Source of the DNA: Stramenopiles sp. TOSAG23-6
Taxonomy: Eukaryota; Sar
Direction of reading: 5' to 3'
Assembly (NCBI GenBank): GCA_900128565.1
Contig: LT636324.1
Location: forward strand, 1-10,261
Length of the DNA: 10,261 nt
Positions 1 through 7,642 of the stretch are shown here, one piece after another; the stretch's first letter is position 1, and each line of letters opens with the position of its first letter. Both the position numbers and the translations under genes were made by a program. The notes under the pieces were generated by a model. It was not told where the DNA came from and searched no databases. It saw nothing but the letters and a program-made list of their open reading frames with translations.

Positions 1-122
1 TTTCNTCNTGATTTTNAGATTTTTTTTTTATAGAAAATTTTGTACCTAAACAAAAAAGTTTTTTTTTTACGATGAAAATTTTGTACCTGACAATTTTTTT
101 TGAAATATTTTTCACAGTACAT
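1..122 (+). mobile_element. Introner-like intron 0 of nhaB (5' end outside window, doubled core block)
   Basis: The first bases match the 5' part of the other elements (TTTTCATCATGAATTTCA type, here with N calls). The core block occurs twice: at 31-51 (GTACCTAAAC) and at 69-91 (GTACCTGAC, branch-like site mutated). A T-rich tract with GAAATATTTTT and CACAGTACAT follows. The acceptor is either CACAG (exon from 118) or, following the family pattern, TACAT (exon from 123). Both keep the NhaB frame. Confidence 0.75.
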
Positions 123-2251
123 GAACGTTATACTACTTTTGATATTTGTTGTTGCTTCAATTCATTTCCTCAATAATATTTTATTGTATGTTTTCACCAA
201 TATTCTAATTGGGGTCGCTGATAAGCGCTTACTTTCTCTAGTGTTCCTCATAGCAACAGCAGTATTATCAGCATTTCTTGATGCGCTGACAGTTGTTGCT
301 GTCGTGTCAAGTGTTTGTACTGGCTTCCTTGGTGTGTATTATCACGTTGTAAACAAAATCAGTCTTCCTCAATTACAGTGTAAAACTCATCTTACAAATA
401 AAAGTTCGGAAGTATCTAATAGTATTTTTTCCCATCAAGTTCCAAATAGTGAAGACGTGAAGTTATTAATTTCTGAAAATAGTGATATACCAACACCATG
501 TTGCTCTCCACATTACTGTACGTACGTTTTTTATTTACATTCCAAATGTATTTTTTTTTTCATACAAAATTCCGTACCTAAAAAATTTCAAATGTTTGAA
601 ATATTTTTTCTTCAACATAAAATCTCCAAAAGTAAATCAGAATAAAATATCAATTTCACCTAGCCGTTCTCTTAAAAGCAAGAATAAACAAACTCCAGGG
701 CAGTCATCAAATGCAAATAATGAATGTTTGTTTGATGAAATAGAGCTTGGGCAATTGAACACTACAAAAGGTAAAACAAATAAAGACCAGAAAATAAATG
801 AAAAAACCTTAAAAAATACAGTTCAAATGGAATCAAGTGGTATGAAACGGATACCTTCCCTAAAACAAATTCTTAATGATGAAATTTGCCCTCCTGAAAT
901 ACCTCGGGAAAATAAGTGTTTGAATAAAATACGCCGTCAGGAAATTCAAAATAATATCGAAGATTTCAAATCATTTTTACGATCTCTCATGTACGTTTTC
1001 ATTTCAATTTCGAATTGTTTTTTCATACGGAATTTTGTACCTAACGATTTTTTTTTGAAATATTTTTTCATAATCCATGTACGTTTTCAAACTCTAACCC
1101 TATTCAAAAGAAAATTAGCAAATTGTGCACCTAACAAAAAATTTGAATGTAAAATATTTGTATGATCTTTCATTATGCACAGTGCAGTAGGTACCGTTTG
1201 TGGGGGTATTACCACTACCGTTGCTGAGCCACAAAATTTAATCATTTCAGATCGTTTAAATTGGGGTATGATTGACTTCTTTCTGAAGTTACTTCCTGTA
1301 TTTTTTATTGTTTTTCCTACAACTTGTCTAATGTGCGTATTCTTGGAACATAAAAAATGTCTTGGTTACGGAGTTAAAATGCCACCAAAAGTTCGTATTG
1401 TTCTTCAAGAGTTTGCAGATCAAGAGCTCAATAAGCTAGATGATGTGTTAAAAGCGGAGTTATTCATACAATGTATTGGTGTTGTTATTCTTTGTGTTGG
1501 ACTTGTTTTGCATGTACGTTTTCCAAAATTATTATTTTTTTTCGTATGAAATTTTGTACCTAACCAAAAAAAATGTTCTTATGAAAAAGAATATTTTTCC
1601 ACAAAACATATTGCTGAAGTTGGTTTCATCGGATTACTTGTACTTGTATTTGTAACGTCATTAAATGGAATTACTGATGAACGCGATATAGCGCATGCTT
1701 TTATGGATTCAATGCCATTCGTTTCACTCATTGTTATTTTTTTCGGTGTGGTTGCGATAATTCATGTCCGTTTTATTTTTTAAATTTCAAATTTATTTGT
1801 TTTATACGAAATTTTGTACCNAANAAAAAANGTACAAAAAAANTATTTTTTNACACTATACGATCAAGAATTATTTAATCCAATTATTTCGTGTGTTCTT
1901 TCCATGAATGATAAATATCAACCTGCCGTTTTGTATACCATAAATGGAGTTCTTTCGACAGTTTCAGATAACGTTTTTGTAGCAACAGTATTTATTGATG
2001 AAATAGTTAAAACGTATAAAGATGGTACTATTAATGATGAACAATTTGAACGTCTTGGAATTGCACTGACTGCAGGAACAAACTTACCTTCAATGGCAAC
2101 TCCAAATGGTCAAGCTGCATTTTTGTTTGTCTTAACTTCAAGTATTGCTCCACTAGTCAATTTAACATATCGTAAGATGTGTATCATGGCTTTACCTTAC
2201 ACTGTGGTTGTCACATTTGCAGGATTATTTAGTGTTCTGTTTTTGATTTAG
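118..2251 (+). CDS. nhaB: NhaB-family Na+/H+ antiporter, 5'-partial, five introns
   Basis: Integral membrane antiporter expected to exchange Na+ for H+. Proposed exons are 118-521 (the first may start at 123), 619-990, 1174-1513, 1610-1765 and 1862-2251 (TAG), about 553 residues in the window. NhaB hallmarks appear in order: hydrophobic NVILLLIFVVASIHFL, then SAFLDALTVVAVV, FKSFLRSL, MHSAVGTVCGG, AEPQNLIIS, LGYGVKMPPKVR, LHIAEVGFIGLL, GITDERDIAHAF, NGVLSTVSDNVFVAT, TGTNLPSMATPNGQAAFLF and MALPYTVVV. Roughly the first 90-100 residues of a bacterial NhaB lie upstream of the window. The loop between the FLDALT helix and FLRSL is much longer than in bacteria (about 145 residues against about 35) and is rich in K, N, S and Q. 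Family assignment is very secure; transport specificity and membrane location are inferred. Bacterial origin by transfer is likely because the family is mainly proteobacterial. Confidence 0.93.
522..618 (+). mobile_element. Introner-like intron 1 of nhaB
   Basis: GTACGTTTTTTATT start, core block CATACAAAATTCCGTACCTAA at 561-581, then TTTGAAATATTTTTTC and CAACAT. Taking 522-618 keeps the frame (CYS codon, AC+A, then KSPKVNQ). A conventional alternative, GT at 518 to AG at 632, also keeps frame. The surrounding protein is an unconserved loop, so homology cannot decide between them. Confidence 0.75.
991..1173 (+). mobile_element. Composite intron 2 of nhaB: two introner-like elements in tandem
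   Basis: The first unit, 991-1078, runs from CAT/GTACGTTTTC through core block 1024-1045 to TTTTTTCATAATCCAT. The second unit, 1079-1173, restarts at once with GTACGTTTTC, carries a diverged block (TTGTGCACCTAAC, ending 1135) and ends GATCTTTCAT. Removing both gives FLRSL-I-MHSAVGT, matching the conserved NhaB order FLRSL-x-MH-x-xVGT. An in-frame AG at 1182 also exists but would delete the conserved Met-His pair. No exon lies between the two units. Confidence 0.82.
1514..1609 (+). mobile_element. Introner-like intron 3 of nhaB, non-AG acceptor
   Basis: GCAT/GTACGTTTTCC start, core block CGTATGAAATTTTGTACC at 1543-1560 followed by TAAC, end CCACAAAACAT/ATTGCT. Excision of 1514-1609 gives LVLH-IAEVGFIG, which fits the conserved NhaB sequence without gap. 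The AGs nearby (about 1589 and 1619) both break the frame, so the acceptor is CAT or a neighbouring register. Confidence 0.9.
1766..1861 (+). mobile_element. Introner-like intron 4 of nhaB, non-AG acceptor
   Basis: TTCAT/GTCCGTTTTATT start, core block TATACGAAATTTTGTACC from 1803 with N calls in the branch-like site, end NACACTATAC/GATCAA. Excision gives VVAIIHDQELF, matching the NhaB family pattern VVAVIH-x-Q-x-LF. The boundary can slide one or two bases left and still give His. No frame-compatible AG is near. Confidence 0.88.
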
Positions 2252-2474
2252 TATGGTATATGTTGTACACTTTTGGATGTCCTTTTGGATAATGAAATAA
2301 AATTCTTCAATTTGAAAATTTAAGTATTTCGTGGTGATCATTTGATTTAGATTTCGATTTATTTTGAGCGTTATACGAGCGTTACATTTCAAAAAAAAAG
2401 ATACTGGTACTTTTCAAGTATTCCCCCATATAGGTACTACTATAAGAAAACTTCTCCCCAATACAACATACACT
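2252..2474. other. Spacer between nhaB and the Usp gene
   Basis: AT-rich 3' and 5' flanks of two genes in the same direction. A possible polyadenylation signal AATAAA lies at 2296-2301, about 45 bases after the nhaB stop. No open frame, RNA gene or introner copy is seen here. Confidence 0.6.
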
Positions 2475-3540
2475 ATGGGTGCAGGTGCTTCGACTGTTTT
2501 AAAAGCCGAGCTTGAAAAGCCTGCTGATGCGTCTGATGTAACGACTTTTGAGCAAGGAAAAGCAGAAGTATGTCGTATTCGACAGTTGCTTAGAAACCAG
2601 CATGCAATGACTGAAGCATCCACCTTTGCTAATCGAATATCGGTAGCTGTGGATGGTTCAGAGTTGTCACACAAAGCTTTCGACGTCGCTATGGCTATTC
2701 GACCAGGGTCTGACTTACATGTCACTGTTCTTACGGTGGAGGACAAATCAAAAGACTATCTACCAGGAGAAATGCATGCTTCCTCTTTGGTTGAAAAATA
2801 TCAGGCGGAGTTAGCTTCGTCAATGGGACAGGATACGAAATTTGAAGTTTTAATTGAACAGAAAGAAGGTACCACACGGGATACAATTTGTAAATTCGTA
2901 AATTCCAAAGAAATGCAACCACTTACATTTCTCGCCGTTGGAATGGTTGGTCGAAAAGGAAGATCACGAAAAGAAGGGGAAAAAATTATGGGTTCTACGA
3001 CAGACCTGTCAATGAGACAAGGAAATTGTGCAACGTTGATAGTAAAAGAGAGTTCTCGTCTTGTACCCGCCAATGAACCTGCTAATTGGATTGTGTGTGT
3101 TGACGGAAGTGCAAGATCTAAGAAAGCAGCCGAATTAGCTTCTTTTTTGAAGAAAGAATCAGATAATCTTACTGTTTTACACGTGTACGTTTTCATCATG
3201 AATTTCATTTTTTTTTATTTGTATACGAAATTTTGTACCTAACAAATTTTTTNCTAAAAANTTTTTTTTTTTTNCACANTACAGAAACTCGGATGGAAAA
3301 CGAACAAAGGAATTAGCTGCTCAATATCCAACATTTGTAGCTATCGAAAAAGTCGGGGGAACGACTATTGCAACACATATTCTTGATTACTTGGATAAAG
3401 AAGACGTTACTTGTGATTATCTTGTTATGGGTGCAGATGGTGAGGAAGCATTTAAAATGGGCAAAAGATGCCTTGGCTCAGTTAGTGATAAGTTAGTCAG
3501 AAAAGCGGAAGCAACATGCTTAGTTCAATCCAACCTATGA
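2475..3540 (+). CDS. Tandem universal stress protein (two Usp domains), possibly N-myristoylated
   Basis: Exons 2475-3184 and 3285-3540 (TGA) give about 321 residues. The start at ATG 2475 is chosen because it yields MGAGAS, a good myristoylation context (Gly2, Ser6), followed by KPADASDV and a short charged helix. Usp domain 1 starts at about residue 55 with ISVAVDGSELSHKAFDVA and ends with VGMVGRKG...MGSTTDLSM...TLIVK, the nucleotide-binding glycine/serine region of UspA folds (G-x2-G and GS/T). Domain 2 starts WIVCVDGSARSKKAAELA and ends with MGADGEE...LGSVSDKLV...CLV. The intron falls after the strand LTVLHV. Usp proteins bind ATP or act in stress responses; the partner and signal here are unknown. 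Likely a soluble protein held at a membrane if myristoylated (inference). Confidence 0.88.
3185..3284 (+). mobile_element. Introner-like intron of the Usp gene
   Basis: CACGT/GTACGTTTTCATC start, core block GTATACGAAATTTTGTACC from 3221 plus TAAC, T-rich tract with N calls, end NCACANTACAG/AAACTCGG. GT-AG removal gives TVLHV-NSDGKRTKELA, a good Usp reading. This member of the family uses a conventional acceptor, TACAG, where others have TACAT. Confidence 0.85.
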
Positions 3541-3712
3541 AAATATTGGCAACATGAAGTATGTTGTAGATATATGAAATCCAAAATGTAAAATATCATA
3601 CAAATAATTATTAACAAAATGATACAAAATGATAAAAGAAAATTATTATGTGATTTTGAGATTTTTTAATTTTTTGTTTCAATTTAGTTTTTTTTCATAC
3701 GAAATTTTGTAC
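3541..3712. other. Spacer between convergent Usp and PAP2-like genes
   Basis: Very AT-rich 3' flanks. The right half is the isolated introner-like copy annotated separately. No other feature is seen. Confidence 0.5.
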
Positions 3713-3738
3713 CTAACGATTTTTTTTTGAAATATGTT
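3650..3738 (+). mobile_element. Isolated introner-like element outside any + strand gene
   Basis: The core block CATACGAAATTTTGTACC at 3696-3713 followed by TAAC is a perfect family copy. It is followed by the usual T-run, GAAATATGTTCAG. Upstream, GTGATTTTGAGATTTTTT from 3650 aligns loosely with the 5' part of the family, giving a typical length near 89. No + strand exon flanks it. On the - strand it overlaps the last codons of the PAP2-like gene. The exact left end is uncertain. Confidence 0.65.
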
Positions 3739-4601
3739 CAGAATTTCTCATCATTCGTCTTTCAATTAACGGATCTATTGAATAAGCAATTAATACTGCC
3801 GTAATGACATCCACAGAATAATGACCACGCAAAGCGATGAGTCGAATGGCTTGAAGAAGATTTAAAACGATCGTAACTAAAGCAAATTTTGTTTCACCTC
3901 CGTGAAGGAATTCCATTGTTAAAAGAGTCATGCCTAAAACATGTCCACTAGGATTAAAAATAAATCCTCGACATGTATCATTTGTAGGTGGCTAAAATGA
4001 TAGATGTATATAAAGAGAAATTATTGGGTAAGTCAAAAAAATATATATCTACAAAAAATTAAAAAAACAAAAAGTAAAAATGTAATATATAAAGGAGACG
4101 TACCCAATCGCCTTCAACAGGTACAAAACCTGGAGGTAAAGGAAGTCTTGTTGTCATGCCAATAAACATACGACAACAAATACAAGCTGTTCCTTTGACA
4201 AGTAAATTCCATCTATTTTGTTGAAAGCAACGAAACATAATGTATAACATTCCACCAACAACTAAAAAAGAGTTACACAATGCGAGTAACTCATTTAAGA
4301 AAGGATACTGCTGAGATAACTCCAATATAAAATATAGATACTCATGACCTAAATCAAAGACGGTATCAATGAAGACAACTCTACACTCTATACCAATCCC
4401 AATGACTATACTACTCGCAAAAAAAACAAGTAACATTGGAATGGGAAGGTTCGGGCGTAAAAGTATCCATAAAACAAAGAGCTGTAAACACAATAGAGTA
4501 ACCAACAAAGAATCACCCTCTATTCCGGTTGTATCAGACAATAGTTGAGTAAAAGTGGCCGGCAATTCTACCAAAAAATCAAGAAATTGTACAAAAACCA
4601 T
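3713..4601 (-). CDS. PAP2-superfamily membrane phosphotransferase, PDCT/ROD1-like
   Basis: Exons (in - strand order) 4601-4104 and 3991-3713 (TAG) give 258 residues with several membrane segments. The conserved C-terminal half reads TTRLPLPPGF, then EGDW, FNPSGHVLG, NLLQAIRLIALRGHYSVDV. SGH and GHYSVD hold the two histidines and the aspartate of the catalytic triad in the lipid phosphotransferase branch that includes sphingomyelin synthase and plant PDCT (ROD1). The run from LPLP to RGHY most resembles ROD1, which swaps phosphocholine between phosphatidylcholine and diacylglycerol. The substrate is inferred and a sphingolipid phosphotransferase is the main alternative. Expected in ER or Golgi membranes. 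The last residues (about EHISKKNR) and the stop come from an antisense introner-like copy. Divergent from the PIG-M gene. Confidence 0.8.
3992..4103 (-). other. Conventional GT-AG intron of the PAP2-like gene
   Basis: On the - strand TGG/GTACGTCTCC opens a 112-base intron ending CATTTTAG/CCACCTACA. Removal joins EGDW to PPTNDTCRGF in frame. It lacks the GAAATTTTGTACCTAAC block and has an ordinary AG acceptor, in contrast to the + strand introns. Confidence 0.88.
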
Positions 4602-4893
4602 CTTCGTTTTGTTACAGTATTAGTAAAATGTCCACAGTTTATCCTTGTAATCCAAATAGATGTATTACTTCAATACTACTTCGACTAGTCCTAATAGAAA
4701 AGTTAGCTTAACAAGTCGCTTAACAAGCGCAAAAAATAATAATATTCGTTTTTTTTGACCGCAAAAATTGATTTTTTACAAAAAAAACTCGACTCAATCG
4801 GCAATGCGAATGAGTGACTACTACAATAATAGTCAAGACAACAAGAAGAGATGACGCTGTAGTCTATCCACTTGAGTTGTTTGAATATTTATA
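4602..4893. promoter_or_regulatory. Shared upstream region of two divergent genes
   Basis: 292 bases between the PAP2-like start and the PIG-M start must hold both promoters. The only clear structure is GCTTAACAAG repeated at 4706-4715 and 4718-4727; the second copy forms the inverted repeat CGCTT-AAC-AAGCG at 4717-4729. This is a candidate regulatory site by position only. No convincing TATA box is called. Confidence 0.4.
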
Positions 4894-6318
4894 ATGCTTC
4901 CATATGTTGTGGCTACAATTGTACGACTGGCATTGGTGGTATTTGCGGATTGGCAAGATAACAATATGGCCGTGAAGTATACAGATATCGACTATAAAGT
5001 GTATACAGATGCTGCAATATTTGTCCAAAAGGGAGGTTCACCATATGACCGCACGACGTATCGATATTCTCCTATACTGGCGTGGATGATGTTGCCAAAT
5101 ATCATGGTACACCCTGTTTGTGGAAAGATTATATTTATGTTGGCGGATTTGATTGTTGGTGTTTTAATTGGCAAAGTGCTAAAGTTAGTTGGATTGCCAC
5201 GCAAGGAAGTCTCATTCTGGGTTTGTTCTTGGCTGTTCAATCCACTAGTCATAAATATGTCTACCCGTGGCAGTGCTGATTCTATTGTTGGTGTACTTAT
5301 ATTATTGACACTTTATCTTCTGTTATGTGAAAAGGTATTATTTGCCTCTATAGCATACGGCACAGTTGTTCACTTTCGTGTGTACCCTGCCGTGTACTGT
5401 CTTGCCTTATTTGTTTGTATTGGAATCCAATTTAGTGACTTGGGTAATAAGGAAAAGCTATGGATGGGTATTTTCAGCACATATTTTAAGGCTTTGCAAC
5501 AGCAACTTATATTTGCTGTAGGTACAGCAATTACCTTCTTCTCTCTGGGGTACACAATGTATTATATATATGGCTTCCAGTTTGTTAATGATGCTTTTCT
5601 ACATCACTTTAGTCGGGCAGATACGAGGCATAATTTTTCAATGTATTTCTATGATTTATATCTTAGAAGTTCTTTTGAAACCAATGATACAGACATGGTG
5701 ACAAACTCTATTACATCACGTGTGCTCATGGGTCTTCTATCATTTATACCTCAACTCTCTGTGCTTACTGTTTTGTCTTTATCTTTGCCACATCCTAAAA
5801 AAATATATTCTACTATTGTAAATACAAAATCAAATACAAAATTAAATACAAAATTAACTTCTAGCAATTCCATACACGAATCAAAAATAGCAATACGTAA
5901 TAACAGAGGAATTTCCATGTGTTTTACATGTTTTTGTATAACAATTGCATTTGTTGCATTCAATAAGGTATGTACAGCACAATATTTTTTATGGTATACT
6001 ATATTAGCCCCAATTACATTACCTTTTTCTAAATTATCGTTTTTTAAAAAACAACAAAAAATAAAACAAACCAAAAAAAACAAAAAAAACAAACAGACAA
6101 AATCATTTAGTTTTTATCCTGGGCGTGGATTAGTTCTCTTTATTCTGTGGTTATTAAGTGAATGGAATTGGCTTTTTTGGGCGTATCAATTAGAATTCAA
6201 AGGAAAAAATACATTTCTGCCTATTTGGTTTTCTGGCTTAATTTTCTTTGCTGCACAGATTTTGTTATTGATTGAATTAATCCGAAATCATAGAGGAGCA
6301 AAACTAAAAAAGGAATAG
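4894..6318 (+). CDS. PIGM: GPI mannosyltransferase 1 catalytic subunit (PIG-M/Gpi14)
   Basis: Adds the first mannose (alpha-1,4, from dolichol-phosphate mannose) to glucosaminyl-phosphatidylinositol at the ER lumen during GPI-anchor synthesis; the partner in animals is PIG-X. Single exon of 474 residues, close to the usual size. Family signatures: catalytic DxD in YTDIDYKVYTDAA (residues about 29-41), SPYDRTTYRYSPIL, NPLVINMSTRGSADSIV, HFRVYPAVY, HHFSRADTRHNFSMYFYDLYL, AFNKVCTAQYFLWY, and near the end LEFKGKNTFLPIWFSGL. Many hydrophobic segments fit a multi-pass ER protein. Two low-complexity inserts break the alignment: N/T/K/S repeats at about residues 307-330 and a K/N/Q/T run at about 384-405. 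The start is the first ATG and gives a short N-terminal hydrophobic segment. No introner copy is present. Confidence 0.95.
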   Translation: MLPYVVATIVRLALVVFADWQDNNMAVKYTDIDYKVYTDAAIFVQKGGSPYDRTTYRYSPILAWMMLPNIMVHPVCGKIIFMLADLIVGVLIGKVLKLVGLPRKEVSFWVCSWLFNPLVINMSTRGSADSIVGVLILLTLYLLLCEKVLFASIAYGTVVHFRVYPAVYCLALFVCIGIQFSDLGNKEKLWMGIFSTYFKALQQQLIFAVGTAITFFSLGYTMYYIYGFQFVNDAFLHHFSRADTRHNFSMYFYDLYLRSSFETNDTDMVTNSITSRVLMGLLSFIPQLSVLTVLSLSLPHPKKIYSTIVNTKSNTKLNTKLTSSNSIHESKIAIRNNRGISMCFTCFCITIAFVAFNKVCTAQYFLWYTILAPITLPFSKLSFFKKQQKIKQTKKNKKNKQTKSFSFYPGRGLVLFILWLLSEWNWLFWAYQLEFKGKNTFLPIWFSGLIFFAAQILLLIELIRNHRGAKLKKE

Positions 6319-6462
6319 ATAGGAAAGTAAGTGTAACAAATGCTACATACACGGTATATGACAGAATGTAAATAAAAAATGAAAAAACAATTCTAAAAGA
6401 ATTTTATTGTTCAATTAGGGTTAGGAATTTTATTGTTCAATTTCAAATTGCATTACCCAAAT
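6319..6462. repeat. Convergent-gene spacer with an 18-base direct repeat
   Basis: GAATTTTATTGTTCAATT occurs at 6399-6416 and 6425-6442, separated by the telomere-like AGGGTTAG. Each copy contains TTTATT, i.e. AATAAA on the - strand, at about 6403 and 6429, fitting a polyadenylation signal for the - strand methyltransferase gene. AATAAA on the + strand at about 6371 could serve PIG-M. Confidence 0.6.
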
Positions 6463-7413
6463 TTAGCGAAACACACTAACTTCTACTGAATCAGGCCATT
6501 GTTTCAATTCTTCTTTTGAATACTCTACAAAAGATTTATAGGAAGTACTAGATATATATTTTCCCTCTGGATTTCTAACATAATTTATATACTCCTGTAA
6601 TGACACTCCTCCGTCAAAAGACGAGACATTATCTGCAATAACGACACAACCCGGTACCAATAGAGGCTCAAGACTTTTCAAATCATCCAAGTATCTTGAT
6701 TTTTTGTGATCTATAAATAATACTGTTATAAAGGGTGTATATTTTGAAGATGGTTGGTCAATATTTACATCGTTTGATTTCGGAGTTGTAATATTTGTAA
6801 TATTTGTAGTATTTGTAGTATTTGTGGATTGAAGCACCTCTTTTTTCATTTTTTTGGATAAAATTGAAAAAATAGTTTCAGTTTTTGGAATTAGTTGAAA
6901 CTCAACTCTGCCATCATCAACACCTGCATGGGACGCCAATCGACGGGACCATTCTATACATTTGGGTTCTACGTCAAGAGATAGTAAAGTATCTTCTCCA
7001 GTATTAAATTTTGAGCTCATCAGTACTGCACTGTAACCACAATAACTCCCCAGCTCTACCGCCCGTATTGGCTTCGGTGCAGACTCCAAAGCATCTTGAA
7101 GAATTTTACCCTTGATATCACCAATATGCATCATCCAATGATGTTCATAACAAAACCTATCAACAGCACTAAGTGTTACTTTTGGATTTTTACTTTTTTG
7201 TTTAGTTCGATAGACAAATTGAAGTAATCTTTCCTCTACACCAGCGTGAAAGGCAAGAACACCATTTACAGCATCTCTTTTCGGGGTATATGCATCAATT
7301 TCACTACTACTACTACTACTACCACTACTACTACTATCTGAATCAGTTTCTACATCATTAAATAAAGCCCATGCTTCTGTTTCTGCTGATGGCGACATAT
7401 TATTTGGGCACAC
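6463..7413 (-). CDS. Catechol O-methyltransferase-like SAM-dependent enzyme
   Basis: Single exon of 316 residues ending TAA, longer than soluble mammalian COMT (about 221). COMT landmarks: HHWMMHIGDIKGKIL (equivalent of WAMNVGDxKGKI, with the SAM-contacting Met), VELGSYCGYSAVLM (SAM-binding glycine loop), LLSLDVEP, FIDHKKSRYLDD (Mg-binding Asp and the catalytic Lys), VIADNV (Mg-binding Asp and Asn), YKSFVEYSKE (catechol-binding Glu). All catalytic positions I can match are kept. Expected to transfer methyl from SAM to a catechol-type hydroxyl; the natural substrate is unknown. No membrane anchor is seen, so probably cytosolic. Extras are a Ser/Asp/Glu-rich N-terminal stretch coded by ACT/AGT-like triplet repeats and an internal N/T/I repeat (about residues 198-210) coded by a similar microsatellite. 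Divergent from MED17. Confidence 0.92.
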   Translation of the reverse strand: MCPNNMSPSAETEAWALFNDVETDSDSSSSGSSSSSSEIDAYTPKRDAVNGVLAFHAGVEERLLQFVYRTKQKSKNPKVTLSAVDRFCYEHHWMMHIGDIKGKILQDALESAPKPIRAVELGSYCGYSAVLMSSKFNTGEDTLLSLDVEPKCIEWSRRLASHAGVDDGRVEFQLIPKTETIFSILSKKMKKEVLQSTNTTNTTNITNITTPKSNDVNIDQPSSKYTPFITVLFIDHKKSRYLDDLKSLEPLLVPGCVVIADNVSSFDGGVSLQEYINYVRNPEGKYISSTSYKSFVEYSKEELKQWPDSVEVSVFR

Positions 7414-7642
7414 TACTACGGTACGACTCTCTCTACTAATTTAGAGTCAGTTGGTAATAAATTTATAGGAAATTAGGAATGAAAAATCACGAAAAAGAAA
7501 GAAGCGGAAAAAAAAGCGAAAAAACAACAGCACGAGCAGTCAGAATAGAATGATCTCTCTTTCGATCGATCATCACCTTGTTGTTGTGATTGCAATAACC
7601 TTGGTGTGTACACCAATTCCGTCCGCACAATCTACTGTTTGT
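7414..7642. promoter_or_regulatory. Shared upstream region of COMT-like and MED17 genes
   Basis: About 229 bases between divergent starts, purine-rich around 7470-7530. ATG 7550 is in frame with MED17 without an intervening stop, but the 31 residues it would add look unlike any Mediator protein. No specific site is recognised. Confidence 0.4.

Noticed and set aside
482-1165. A separate gene in the 482-1165 open frame
   Set aside because: Its middle part is nhaB exon 2; both ends are intron sequence read through.
2414-3208. Three - strand open frames opposite the Usp gene
   Set aside because: They mirror a well supported + strand gene with clear Usp motifs and show no recognisable protein of their own.
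7550-7642. In-frame extension of MED17 to ATG 7550, which looks like a secretory signal peptide
   Set aside because: The Mediator-like sequence starts just after ATG 7643/7646, and a nuclear subunit should not carry a signal peptide. The region is better read as 5' UTR open by chance.
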